A DNA stretch of 20,929 nucleotides, taken from positions 1 to 20,929 of IMG/VR virus record IMGVR_UViG_3300050821_003615, one strand, 5' to 3'. The stretch's first letter is position 1; each line of letters opens with the position of its first letter. Source of the DNA: a virus. The notes under the pieces were generated by a model, which saw nothing but the letters and a program-made list of their open reading frames with translations, ran no database searches and was not told the origin of the DNA. This document shows positions 8,311-16,238 of this stretch, piece by piece. The translations under genes were made by a program, and so were the position numbers.

Positions 8311-9744
8311 ATGGCCGGCTTTGACCCTTCAGTGATTGGCGACATCGGCGGCTACGGCCCGAACCCGGTCAAGGCGCAGGCGGACGCGCTGAACTTGGCG
8401 GGCGGGATGCAGACCTACCAGTCCGGTCAACTTGACCTCGCAAAACAGCAGCAGGCGCAAAAAGACGAGGCGCAGGCGCGCAAGCTCCTTCAGGGCGTGG
8501 ACCTCAACACGCCCGAGGGCCAGGCGAAGCTCACGCAACTGCCACCGGAGCTGCGCATGAAGATGATGCAGGGGGTCGCTAAGACCCAGTCCGCGCAGAA
8601 GGAGGTGACGCTCCAGGACATGGACATCGCTATGCGCAAGCTCGACATCCTGGAGTCCGTGCAGGACCCGATCGTCGCGCAGTTGGAGACGATCAAGAAC
8701 CAGCCGGGGATGACCCCGGCGATGCTCGACGCGAAGACGAAGCAACTCATCGTGCCGGCGATCCTGCAACTCCAGAAGGACCACCCGGAACTGCAGCCGG
8801 AGATCCAGCGCTTCCTCGCCGATCCGAACCACATGACCTACAACGGGCTGATCGCGGTCGATCAGCAGACCGCGACCGGGCGTCAGGCGCTCGCGAGCCG
8901 CCGCGCCGAGCGGCACCAGGAGGAGGTCGAGCGCGAGAATCGCAAGAAAGACGACCTCGCAGAGCGCCGGGTGGCGGACGCCGAGAAGAAGGACGCGGAC
9001 CGCAAGCGCGAGGCCCAGGAGGGCATCATCTCCGACGACTCCGCGCAGCTTGCGGTCGATCGCATCATCAACGGGGAGCAGGCGCGCGATGTGCTCGCGA
9101 ACTTCGGGCGCGGCAAGCAAGGCCCGGGGAACATCGCGAAGGTGCAGAACCTGCTCGCGAAGACCGCGAAGGAGCGCTTCGGGGACAAGGCGCCCGCGGA
9201 GATCAGCGCGCGCATGATCGAGATGAAGGGCTTGGCGAAGGAGCAGCAGACCGAGGCCACGATCGCCGGCAAGATCGCGTACGCGGAGAAGGAGATCGGG
9301 CAGATCGGGCCGAAGGTGCTGGAGTCCGCGCAGGCGATGGACCGCGGCTCGTTCGTCCCGTGGAACCGCCTGAAGCAATACACCGAGGCGCAGACCTCGG
9401 ACCCGAAGCTGAAGCGGCTCAAGGCCTACCTCACCACGTTGTCCAACTCGTACGACGTCTTGGGCGGGCGCGGCGGCACGGATGTGGAGAAGCGCGCGCA
9501 CAACCGCGAGCTCCTGGACTCCGCCGACAGCTTCGAGACGCTCAAGGTCGCAGTGGATGCGATCACGAACGAGGCGAGCCTCTCGCACACGGCCGCGCGC
9601 GAGTCGATGACCGTCGACCGCGATCGGTTCAATCCGGGCACCACACCAGCGGCTGGCGCAGGCGGGGGTCCTCCTCCTTCCCCTGCTGCCGCGCCCGCCG
9701 CTGGTGGCGGGGCAGGCTGGGGCAAGGCGACCGTGGTGCAGTGA
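8311..9744 (+). CDS. gp20-like DNA ejection protein
   Basis: A 477-aa, largely helical protein in the middle position of the ejection trio. Residues about 35-75 are Gln/Lys/Ala-rich helix (LDLAKQQQAQKDEAQARKLL); about 190-250 is a long highly charged coiled coil (RRAERHQEEVERENRKKDDL). The C-terminal 40 residues are low-complexity Pro/Ala/Gly (TPAAGAGGGPPPSPAAAP) ending GWGKATVVQ, and the following gene's product ends with a similar GSVVQ-type tail, hinting at a shared packaging or docking tag. No enzymatic motif is visible. The start ATG8311 comes one base after the previous stop. Role inferred from order and composition; sequence identity to P22 gp20 is not obvious. Confidence 0.6.
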   Translation: MAGFDPSVIGDIGGYGPNPVKAQADALNLAGGMQTYQSGQLDLAKQQQAQKDEAQARKLLQGVDLNTPEGQAKLTQLPPELRMKMMQGVAKTQSAQKEVTLQDMDIAMRKLDILESVQDPIVAQLETIKNQPGMTPAMLDAKTKQLIVPAILQLQKDHPELQPEIQRFLADPNHMTYNGLIAVDQQTATGRQALASRRAERHQEEVERENRKKDDLAERRVADAEKKDADRKREAQEGIISDDSAQLAVDRIINGEQARDVLANFGRGKQGPGNIAKVQNLLAKTAKERFGDKAPAEISARMIEMKGLAKEQQTEATIAGKIAYAEKEIGQIGPKVLESAQAMDRGSFVPWNRLKQYTEAQTSDPKLKRLKAYLTTLSNSYDVLGGRGGTDVEKRAHNRELLDSADSFETLKVAVDAITNEASLSHTAARESMTVDRDRFNPGTTPAAGAGGGPPPSPAAAPAAGGGAGWGKATVVQ

Positions 9745-9745
9745 G

Positions 9746-11827
9746 ATGCCGACCTACGAGATTCAGGCCCCGGACGGCAATAAGTACCGGATCGAGGGCC
9801 CCGCCGGCGCAACTGACGACCAGGTACGCGCCCAGGTGCTCCAGCAGCACCCCCAGGCCGGCACGGCCAAGGCGGCAGCGCCGAAGCCGGACAGCGCACT
9901 CAAGACGGTCGGCAAGGAGGCGCTCGGCGGGCTTGAGGCAGCCGCCAGCACCGCGACCGGCATCGCCGGGGGACTTGGTGGCGGGCTCACCTACCTCGGC
10001 ACCCTGGCCGCCTCCGGCGGCGACACCGAGGCGGCCAAGGCTGTCCAGGAGGACACCCAAAAGGCCCTGACCTACCAGCCGAAGACGCAAGCGGGAAAGG
10101 CGGACGTCGCGGCGGTTGGGAACATCGCGACCGCCGCGATCGAGCGCCCGACGGAGGCCGCCGGGGACATCGCGCGCCGCGGGGTCCAAGCGGTCGGAGG
10201 ATCCCCGGAAGCGGCCGGGGTGGCCGGCTCGTTCGTCAAGACGGGCCTGCAGGCCCTCCCGTACGTCGCAGGTTATCGCGGGGCGGGCGCCGCCGCGCGC
10301 GGGGCGGAAACCGCGGCAGGGGCCGCAGAGACAGCAGGGGAGGCCGCAGCACGTGCACACGTCACTCGCACCACTTCTCTGGATTGGAACAGCGTACCTC
10401 CTGCTATCAAGAGGACCTTGTCCCGGATGGCTGCGCGCGGAGAAGACCTGGGACGCCTGGATCCGAAGGCGCTTGAGCGGGTCGCGCGCGCCCAGTCGCT
10501 GGACGTCCCGGTTCCAATCACTCGAGGTCAAGCTACCCGGGACCTGGCGAATATCACTGAGGAGGAGCAGCTGCGTCGGTCAAACGTCGGGGGCCCGCTA
10601 CGCGCCAAAATGTCGGAACAGGACACGGCCCTACATCGAAATTTAGCCGCCGTGCGGGAGCAGGTCGCGCCGGGCTCGAAGGTCACGAGCTCCGCCGACG
10701 CGGGCCTCCCCGTGCAGACGGCCGCGCGCCGCAAGCTCCAGGTGATGAAGGGCCAGTCGACGCGCCTGTACGAAGAGGCGCGCAAGGCCGGCGACCTCGA
10801 GGCGCCCGTCTCGACCGATCCGATCATGACGTGGCTGCAGGACCCGGCGAACAAGGCGAACGCCGGGTGGGTCGAGCAACGCCTGCGCGCGTACGATGCG
10901 CACCCGGGCGGCAAGCCGCAGCCGGGGCAGCCAACGACCGCGCCGATCCTCACGATCAACAACCTCGAGCGCGTGCGCCAGGAGCTGAACGCCGCCACGC
11001 AAGAGGGCGGGACGAAGGGCCATTACGCGGGGCAGGCGAAGGGGGTGCTCGACCAGCTCCTCGACAACTCCGGCGGAGATGCCTACAAGAAGGCGCGCGC
11101 GTCCTGGCGGGAGTGGAACCAGGAGTTCGGCCGGCAGCGCGCGATCCGCGACCTCACGCGCGAGAAGGCGGGGCTCACCGACCGGCGCATCGCGCTTGAG
11201 GGCACGACCGACTACGTGCTGAAGTCCTCGCGCGAGTCGCTGGAGGAGATCAAGGCCACCCTCACCAAGGGCGGCACGGAGAAGACGCGCGCGCGCGGCG
11301 AGAAGGCCTGGCGGGATCTGCAGGCCGGCGTCGTGCAGAAGCTGCGTGAGGAGGCGGCCGGCAAGCGCGCGATCAGGAACGAGGCGGACGCGGAGCAGTT
11401 CAACGCCTCCTTCCTCGATCGGTTCCACGAGCTCGACCGCTCCGGCAAGCTCGAGGTGCTCTTCGGGGACAAGGCAGCGGCGAAGCTGCGAAAGTTCGCC
11501 GACACGGTCCACGACGTGCGCACCACCCCGGCGGACCGCGTGGCCGGCCCGAACACCGCGACGCGCCTCGCGGCGCTGATGGAGACCTTCGCGCACTCCA
11601 CCGGCCTCTCGTTCGTCGCACGCGGGGTGCGCAAGGTCGGGGAGAAGATCCACGAGGGCGTGCGGGAAGAAGAACTCGCCCGCAACCCGCTCGAGGACGC
11701 AGCCGCAACGGGGGCACGGGCGGACCGCGCGGAGGCGCGCGGCGCGCGCGCTGGTAGGTTGACGCGCACGCTCAAGGAGCGCTATGGCGCGGGCAGCGTG
11801 GTGCAGTCTACCCAGGACCAGCAGTGA
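9746..11827 (+). CDS. gp16-like large DNA ejection protein
   Basis: ATG9746, one base after the previous stop, gives 693 aa; an earlier in-frame ATG lies inside the upstream gene. The N-terminal ~35 residues (YEIQAPDGNKYRIEGPAGAT, then DDQVRAQVLQQHP) form a small beta-alpha domain with the GPxGATxxQ motif recurrent in phage virion proteins. Two glycine/alanine-rich hydrophobic zones follow (about 50-85 and 155-195), compatible with membrane insertion, then a long charged helical region to the end. This suits the largest P22-type ejection protein (gp16), which acts in the cytoplasmic membrane. No lytic transglycosylase motif was found. It overlaps the ATP-grasp gene as GTGA. Confidence 0.62.
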   Translation: MPTYEIQAPDGNKYRIEGPAGATDDQVRAQVLQQHPQAGTAKAAAPKPDSALKTVGKEALGGLEAAASTATGIAGGLGGGLTYLGTLAASGGDTEAAKAVQEDTQKALTYQPKTQAGKADVAAVGNIATAAIERPTEAAGDIARRGVQAVGGSPEAAGVAGSFVKTGLQALPYVAGYRGAGAAARGAETAAGAAETAGEAAARAHVTRTTSLDWNSVPPAIKRTLSRMAARGEDLGRLDPKALERVARAQSLDVPVPITRGQATRDLANITEEEQLRRSNVGGPLRAKMSEQDTALHRNLAAVREQVAPGSKVTSSADAGLPVQTAARRKLQVMKGQSTRLYEEARKAGDLEAPVSTDPIMTWLQDPANKANAGWVEQRLRAYDAHPGGKPQPGQPTTAPILTINNLERVRQELNAATQEGGTKGHYAGQAKGVLDQLLDNSGGDAYKKARASWREWNQEFGRQRAIRDLTREKAGLTDRRIALEGTTDYVLKSSRESLEEIKATLTKGGTEKTRARGEKAWRDLQAGVVQKLREEAAGKRAIRNEADAEQFNASFLDRFHELDRSGKLEVLFGDKAAAKLRKFADTVHDVRTTPADRVAGPNTATRLAALMETFAHSTGLSFVARGVRKVGEKIHEGVREEELARNPLEDAAATGARADRAEARGARAGRLTRTLKERYGAGSVVQSTQDQQ

Positions 11828-13140
11828 AGGTCCTGGTCATCGAGCACGAGGACGCTGGGTGCGGACTCGCCTTCTGTCTGCGCTGCATCCGCGCCGGCCA
11901 CCAGGTGCGCTACTACGCCGGTAAGGGCTCGCGCGTCGGGGAAGGGTTCCCGGGCCTGCAGCGGATCGACAACTGGGTGTCGGCGTTGCGGTGGGCGGAC
12001 CTCGTGTGGTGCACCGGCAACCACGAGTTCCTGCCGAAGCTCGACTACGCCAAGTCCCAGGGCGTGTGCGTGTTCGCCCCGTCCGTGCAGTCCGCCCAGC
12101 TTGAGATCAAGCGCGCGAAGGGGATGAAGTTCTTCGAGGATCACGACATATCGGTGCCGGATTACCACCAGTTCGCGAGTCTAAAGGAGGCGGAGCTGTT
12201 CCAGCGCAAGACCGACGCGCGCTTCGTGTTCAAGACCCTCGGAGACGAGGAGGACAAGTCCTTGTCCTACGTCGGCAAGACTCCGGCCGACATGGTCGCG
12301 CGCCTGCAGCGCTGGCAGCGCCTCGGCATGAACCCGAAGGGCCCGGTGATGCTGCAGGCGTGCATCGAAGGCCTGGAGCTCGGCGTGTCGCGCTGGATGG
12401 GCGCGGACGGGTTCGTGGGTCCCTACAACGAGAACTTCGAGCACAAGAAGCTGCTCTCCGGCAACTGCGGCCCGAACTGCGGGGAAGCCGGCACGGTGCA
12501 GAAGTACACCACCGACTCCTCACTCGGGGAGATGGTGCTCGCCCCGCTTGAGGCCGCGCTGGTCAAGCTCGGGCACCTGGGCGACATCGACGTGAACTGC
12601 ATCATCGATGAGGCGGGGAAGCCGTGGCCGTTGGAGTTCACGTGCCGCCCCGGCTGGCCGGCCTACAACATCATGATGGCGACGCACCAGGGCGACCCGG
12701 CCGAGTGGATGCTCGATGCGTGCAAGGGCAAGGACACGCTCAAGGTGACGACGGCGATCGCGGCCGGGGTGGTGGTCGCGCAGCCGGACTACCCGTACTC
12801 GGAGAAGACGAAGGCGGAGACACTGGACATCCCGATCTACGGCGTGAGCGACAAGAACCGCCGGTTCGTGGCGCCCCAGTCGGTGAAGATGGCAACGCTC
12901 CCGCAGATGGTCGAGGGCAAGGTGAAGGACGAGCCGATGTGGGCGACCTGCGGGGACTACATTGCGGTGGTGACCGGGGTCGGAAAGTCTGTTAAACAGG
13001 CGTGCGAGCGAGCCTACCGGGTAGTGAAGGACCTCTCCGTTCCCAACATGATCTACCGCGACGACATCGGCGAGAAGCTCGAGGCGGAACTGCCCAAGCT
13101 CCAGGCGCACGGGTTCGCGGAGGAGTTTACCTATGGGTGA
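11824..13140 (+). CDS. PurD-like ATP-grasp ligase
   Basis: The 438-aa product follows the whole domain order of phosphoribosylamine-glycine ligase (PurD/GARS): N-domain MKVLVIEHEDAGCGLAFCLR, then FAPSVQSAQLEIKRAKGMKF (84-103), the ATP-grasp part with FVFKTLGDEEDK (134-145), QACIEGLELGVSRWMGADGF (178-197), EHKKLLSGNCGPNCGEAGTV (206-225), DVNCIIDEAGKPWPLEFTCR (256-275), and the C-domain ACERAYRVV plus YRDDIGEKLE. PurD joins glycine to phosphoribosylamine. Here the N-terminal GGREHAL-type motif is replaced and the metal-site 'EFNCR' reads EFTCR, so the substrate may differ. GTG start overlaps the ejection gene's stop. A purine-pathway auxiliary enzyme or an unrelated amide ligase are both possible. 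Confidence 0.78.
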   Translation: MKVLVIEHEDAGCGLAFCLRCIRAGHQVRYYAGKGSRVGEGFPGLQRIDNWVSALRWADLVWCTGNHEFLPKLDYAKSQGVCVFAPSVQSAQLEIKRAKGMKFFEDHDISVPDYHQFASLKEAELFQRKTDARFVFKTLGDEEDKSLSYVGKTPADMVARLQRWQRLGMNPKGPVMLQACIEGLELGVSRWMGADGFVGPYNENFEHKKLLSGNCGPNCGEAGTVQKYTTDSSLGEMVLAPLEAALVKLGHLGDIDVNCIIDEAGKPWPLEFTCRPGWPAYNIMMATHQGDPAEWMLDACKGKDTLKVTTAIAAGVVVAQPDYPYSEKTKAETLDIPIYGVSDKNRRFVAPQSVKMATLPQMVEGKVKDEPMWATCGDYIAVVTGVGKSVKQACERAYRVVKDLSVPNMIYRDDIGEKLEAELPKLQAHGFAEEFTYG

Positions 13141-13143
13141 CGC

Positions 13144-14280
13144 ATGGCCGGCTTGATGTCGCCGATCACCCTGATCACGCAGATCCTCTCGGATCAGGGC
13201 ATCGTCGGCGCGGGCTTTAAGATCAACACCTACGTCGCAGGCTCGGTCTCGACCCCGCAGAACACCTGGACCGACTCGACCCTCACGGTGTTGAACTCCA
13301 ACCCGATCATCCTCGGGAGCAACGGGCGCTTCCAGAACGTGGCGGTGTGGGCGCCAGCCGGGACCGTGATCAAGATGGTGATCCAGGACGCGAACAACAA
13401 CGTGATCGCGGGCCTGACGATCGACAACATCCCGCTGCTGAACGACCTGACCGCGGTCGCAGGCGGCACCCCGATCACCCTCTTCGGCGGCACGGACACG
13501 GGCGCGGTCAACGCCTACATCCTCAACTTCACCGCGCCCTTCTTCACCGCGTACGCCAACGGCATCACGATCTTCTGGATCCCCGCGAACACCAACACCG
13601 GTGCCGCCACGGTCAACGTGAACGGCCTGGGCGTGCGCAACATCGTGAACGTCGACGGCTCGGCGCTCCTGGCCGGGCAGATCCAGGCGAACCAGCCGAC
13701 GGAGATGATCTTCTTCGGCGGCCAGTGGGTGCTGATCAACACCGGGCTCTACACCGGTCCCCTGACCGTCGGCGGCGCGACGACTCTCAACGGCCTCCTC
13801 AACGCCCTCGGCAACATCCAGCTCGGCGCGGCCGGCAAGACGCTTCAGGAGTGGTCACAGACCGCCGCCGCGCTGGTCGACGCCTCGATGGACTCGGGCA
13901 CGTTTGTCGGGACCCTAGGAGGGGTGACCGGCACGATCACGGGCACTGTGGGGTTCGAGCGCGTCGGTCGGATCATCGTGCTCTTCGCCGATGCGACTAT
14001 CGCCGGCGCGAGTAACAGCACCAACTTGACGCTGTCCGGATTGCCGGCGAGCCTGCAGCCGACGAACGGGGCGCTGATGACCACCCTCACCCCGTCGCTC
14101 ATCGACAACACCGTCAACGGGATCCTCGGCACGACGCAACCGAACGCGGGCAGCAACTTCGTCACCTTTGCGAAGTCCTCGGCCGCCTTCCCCATCCAGT
14201 TCAATCAGAACGGCTTCACCAACGGCGGGACCAAGGGCATCCTCGGCGGGTGGGAGATGCTCTACTGCCTGAAGGGGTGA
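13144..14280 (+). CDS. Tail fibre-like / receptor-binding protein
   Basis: A 378-aa beta-rich protein. The N-terminal ~95 residues (GAGFKINTYVAGSVSTPQNT, WTDSTLTVLNSNPIILGSNG, VWAPAGTVIKMVIQDA) form a common podophage fibre anchoring domain. Residues about 105-200 hold the fibre-type repeat NTGAATVNVNGLGVRNIVNV and QPTEMIFFGGQWVLINTGLY. A triple-strand-like segment PLTVGGATTLNGLLNALGNI follows, then a C-terminal beta domain (about 240-378) ending WEMLYCLKG. Placed after the ejection genes and next to the endolysin, like the tailspike position in P22, though no spike enzyme motif is seen. Start ATG13144 is three bases past the previous stop; a second Met five codons on is possible. Confidence 0.72.
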   Translation: MAGLMSPITLITQILSDQGIVGAGFKINTYVAGSVSTPQNTWTDSTLTVLNSNPIILGSNGRFQNVAVWAPAGTVIKMVIQDANNNVIAGLTIDNIPLLNDLTAVAGGTPITLFGGTDTGAVNAYILNFTAPFFTAYANGITIFWIPANTNTGAATVNVNGLGVRNIVNVDGSALLAGQIQANQPTEMIFFGGQWVLINTGLYTGPLTVGGATTLNGLLNALGNIQLGAAGKTLQEWSQTAAALVDASMDSGTFVGTLGGVTGTITGTVGFERVGRIIVLFADATIAGASNSTNLTLSGLPASLQPTNGALMTTLTPSLIDNTVNGILGTTQPNAGSNFVTFAKSSAAFPIQFNQNGFTNGGTKGILGGWEMLYCLKG

Positions 14281-14284
14281 TGGC

Positions 14285-14797
14285 ATGACACGCGACGACA
14301 TCATCGCCTTCGTGCTCAAGGAAGAGGGCGGCCTCGTGGACGACCCGGCGGATCCGGGCGGGCGCACCAACTTCGGCATCACGCAGAAGTACCTGGCGGC
14401 CGCGCAATTGTCGCACACGGACATGAACCTGCCGGCGACCGTTGACGAGCTCACGAGCGAGCAGGCGGCGGAGCTCTACCGGCGCGACGAGTGGTTCACG
14501 ATCCACGGCGATGCGCTTCCGGCGCCGCTCGCGCTCCTCGTGATGGATTGCGCGGTCAACTCAGGTCCCAAGCGAGCGATCGAGATGCTGCAGGAGGCGC
14601 TCGACGGGGTCTCCGTGGACGGAGTGATGGGCCCGCACACCCTCTCGGCGGCAGGCGCGTCGCCTGGCATCGTGGATGAGTACGCGGCCCGGCACGCGGC
14701 GTTCTACGCCGGGCTAGAGGTGAGGGAGGGGAAGTTCGAACTCGGCTGGATGCGGCGCCTGATGCGGGCGCACCGCCTGGCGGCCGGTAATGGCTAA
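14285..14797 (+). CDS. GH108 endolysin (N-acetylmuramidase)
   Basis: The 170-aa protein is a standard glycoside hydrolase family 108 lysozyme-like endolysin: the N-terminal motif FVLKEEGGLVDDPADPGG contains the catalytic glutamate of EGG (Glu14), followed by RTNFGIT and a small helical domain. A C-terminal peptidoglycan-binding part (family 3 type) includes VDGVMGPHTLSAAG. Such enzymes cleave the MurNAc-GlcNAc bond and need a holin to reach the wall because there is no signal peptide here. SD-like AAGGGG lies before ATG14285. The gene overlaps the downstream membrane-protein gene by eight bases, forming the core of the lysis cassette. Confidence 0.9.
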   Translation: MTRDDIIAFVLKEEGGLVDDPADPGGRTNFGITQKYLAAAQLSHTDMNLPATVDELTSEQAAELYRRDEWFTIHGDALPAPLALLVMDCAVNSGPKRAIEMLQEALDGVSVDGVMGPHTLSAAGASPGIVDEYAARHAAFYAGLEVREGKFELGWMRRLMRAHRLAAGNG

Positions 14798-15050
14798 CGG
14801 GGACGACAGCTTTATCCACTTGTTTCACACCGTCTGGAGCGGCGTGTTGACTGTGTTCGGAGGTCTCATCGTGTGGAACTGGAAGCGCCTCGTCGACCAG
14901 GTGGACGGGAAGGTCGACAAGACTGAAGTCGAGACCTTACGCAAGGAGTTGAGGGACCGCTGGGTCGCGCAAGACTCCATGCACCAGGAGAACCGTACCC
15001 GACTGGACGCGATTTACCAGCTACTCGCGCGCAAGCGCGGGCGGGCGTAG
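14790..15050 (+). CDS. Small membrane protein with coiled coil, holin candidate
   Basis: An 86-aa protein with one transmembrane helix (about residues 11-31: LFHTVWSGVLTVFGGLIVWN) followed by a long charged helix (KVDKTEVETLRKELRDRW) to the end. Acidic residues before and basic residues after the helix predict N-out, C-in topology. Overlap with the endolysin gene suggests a lysis role: holin, antiholin or a regulator. It is not the usual arrangement for an inner-membrane spanin (which would place the coil in the periplasm), although topology prediction could be wrong. No family recognised. Confidence 0.6.
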   Translation: MANGDDSFIHLFHTVWSGVLTVFGGLIVWNWKRLVDQVDGKVDKTEVETLRKELRDRWVAQDSMHQENRTRLDAIYQLLARKRGRA

Positions 15051-15090
15051 ACTGCCGGCGGCCAGATCCGCCCACAACCGGAGATCCCGC

Positions 15091-15279
15091 ATGAACGCAT
15101 GGCAATGGTTCCTCGCCCACGGCGACAAGCTCCTGGTCGGCCTCTCGGCCTCGATCGCGGGACTCGAAGCGCAGGGCGTCCTCCCGCACTCCACCTCCGT
15201 CACGGCGAGCGCCGTCATCACGGCCATCCTAGGCGTGCTGCACACGATCGCGCTGCCCGAACCGACGAAGACCCCATGA
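15091..15279 (+). CDS. Small hydrophobic protein, holin candidate
   Basis: A 62-aa protein with two hydrophobic segments (KLLVGLSASIAGL at about 13-25, and ASAVITAILGVLHTIAL at about 39-55) separated by a short polar turn, typical in size and layout of class II phage holins with two helices. GGAG lies nine bases ahead of ATG15091. Forty bases separate it from the upstream gene, the longest gap in the cassette, so it may be separately regulated. It shares ATGA with the lipoprotein gene. Either this or the preceding gene could be the holin. Confidence 0.58.
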   Translation: MNAWQWFLAHGDKLLVGLSASIAGLEAQGVLPHSTSVTASAVITAILGVLHTIALPEPTKTP

Positions 15280-15632
15280 ACCGCGCCAACGCCCCGGCGT
15301 TCGCGCTCTTCATCCTGGCGGCGCTGACCGCCTGCGCCGCGCTCGGCATCAACGGCTCGCTATCGCTCGATGAGAAGCTAGCCGCCGCCCAGGTGTCGGA
15401 AACTGCGGTGGTGAATGCCGCCACCGCCGCGGTGCAGGCGGGCACGCTCTCGAGCACGAACGCCCAGCACGTGCTCGACACGGCGCGAACGATGGACGGG
15501 TTCCTCGCCGCGGCGAAGGCAGATGTCAGCGCTGGCAACACGACGAGCGCGCAAAGTGAGCTGGCGCTCGCGACCAGCACGCTCCTCGCCCTGCAAAGCT
15601 ACGTGAACGCGCAAGCGCAAAAGGTGCACTGA
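15276..15632 (+). CDS. Putative lipoprotein in the lysis cassette
   Basis: Starting at the ATG that overlaps the previous stop, the product is 118 aa with a signal peptide (FALFILAALTAC) ending in a lipobox; Cys20 is the lipidated residue and +2 is Ala, so outer-membrane sorting is expected. The mature part is alanine-rich helix (LSLDEKLAAAQVSETAVVNA). It may be an outer-membrane spanin-like protein, but is much longer than typical o-spanins and not proline-rich, so spanin status is uncertain. An open frame extending upstream to 15099 lies in the wrong frame for the holin gene and is rejected as the start. Confidence 0.62.
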   Translation: MNRANAPAFALFILAALTACAALGINGSLSLDEKLAAAQVSETAVVNAATAAVQAGTLSSTNAQHVLDTARTMDGFLAAAKADVSAGNTTSAQSELALATSTLLALQSYVNAQAQKVH

Positions 15633-15847
15633 TGGCTGCCGCACTCCCCTTGATCGCTAACGGGATCGACCTGCTGGTCGGCATCCTCGGCGCGGCCGCG
15701 AAGATCGCGCCGATCATCCAGGCCGCACAGTCGCAGGGGCGCACCACACTCACCGCCGAGGAGTGGGCGCAGATCACCGGGGATGAGACGAGCGCGGAAG
15801 CGGCCCTGTCGGACGCGATCGCCAAAGCCAAAGCCCTGGGGAAGTAA
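15632..15847 (+). CDS. Small helical protein, function unknown
   Basis: A 71-aa product: a hydrophobic N-terminal segment (PLIANGIDLLVGILGAAAKI) followed by LTAEEWAQITGDETSAEAAL and an alanine/lysine-rich helix. TGATG overlap with the lipoprotein stop. Similar small ORFs with an EEW motif occur beside phage lysis genes, so a membrane-associated lysis accessory is a reasonable guess; no family is named. Confidence 0.55.
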   Translation: MAAALPLIANGIDLLVGILGAAAKIAPIIQAAQSQGRTTLTAEEWAQITGDETSAEAALSDAIAKAKALGK

Positions 15848-15849
15848 CC

Positions 15850-16236
15850 ATGAAGCGCCTCTTCGTCCTCTTCGCCGCCCTCCTCCTCCCGATCCTCGCC
15901 CAGGCTGCGCCGACATGCGTAGTCGCTTCGGCGAGCGCGCCGCCGACCGCGACGCTTTCCTTCACCGCCCCCACGCTGAACACGGACGGCACGCCGGTCG
16001 CGACGCCGCTCACCTATCAGCTCTGGCAGGGGACAGCGAGCGGCGCGGAGACACAGAAGGCGGCGGGACTGACGGGGTCGCCGATCGCCATCAACACAGG
16101 GCTCACCTCGAACTCGACGGTGTATTTCTACGTCGTGACGGTGGACGCGAACGGCACGGCGAGCGTGCCATCGAACGAGGTGTGCAAGACCTTCCCGAAG
16201 GCGGTGCCCGGCACCGTGGTGATCACGATCACGTGA
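15850..16236 (+). CDS. Secreted FN3-like domain protein
   Basis: The 128-aa product has a clear signal peptide (MKRLFVLFAALLLPILAQA) with cleavage after Ala19, then a single fibronectin-III-like beta sandwich: TATLSFTAPTLNTDGT, LTYQLWQGTASG, LTSNSTVYFYVVTVDANGTA and SVPSNEVCKTFP. Cys23 and the Cys in NEVCKTF may pair as a disulfide in the periplasm. GGGGAAG lies ahead of ATG15850. A signal peptide shows the protein is exported from the infected cell or is part of a lysogen's surface; possible roles are receptor masking, superinfection exclusion or virion decoration. The gene ends inside a palindrome shared with the opposing gene. Confidence 0.68.
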   Translation: MKRLFVLFAALLLPILAQAAPTCVVASASAPPTATLSFTAPTLNTDGTPVATPLTYQLWQGTASGAETQKAAGLTGSPIAINTGLTSNSTVYFYVVTVDANGTASVPSNEVCKTFPKAVPGTVVITIT

Positions 16237-16238
16237 TC
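16227..16238. repeat. 12-bp palindrome containing both convergent stop codons
   Basis: GATCACGTGATC is a perfect palindrome. The stop of the rightward gene (16234-16236) and that of the leftward gene (16229-16231) both fall inside it, so each protein ends with the same codons ATC ACG TGA. There is no stem long enough for an intrinsic terminator, and no T-tract in either direction. Confidence 0.8.

Noticed and set aside
8329-9588. A 419-aa open frame on the minus strand
   Set aside because: Antisense to the gp20-like gene; leucine/arginine-rich shadow without motifs.
14812-14820. TTATCCACT, one mismatch from a DnaA box
   Set aside because: Isolated, inside a coding region and lacking the final A; likely chance.
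15047-15055. GTAGACTGC motif shared with 20277-20285, as a possible repeated phage promoter
   Set aside because: Related copies also occur in coding sequence (11802-11811, minus) and no consistent -35 accompanies them.
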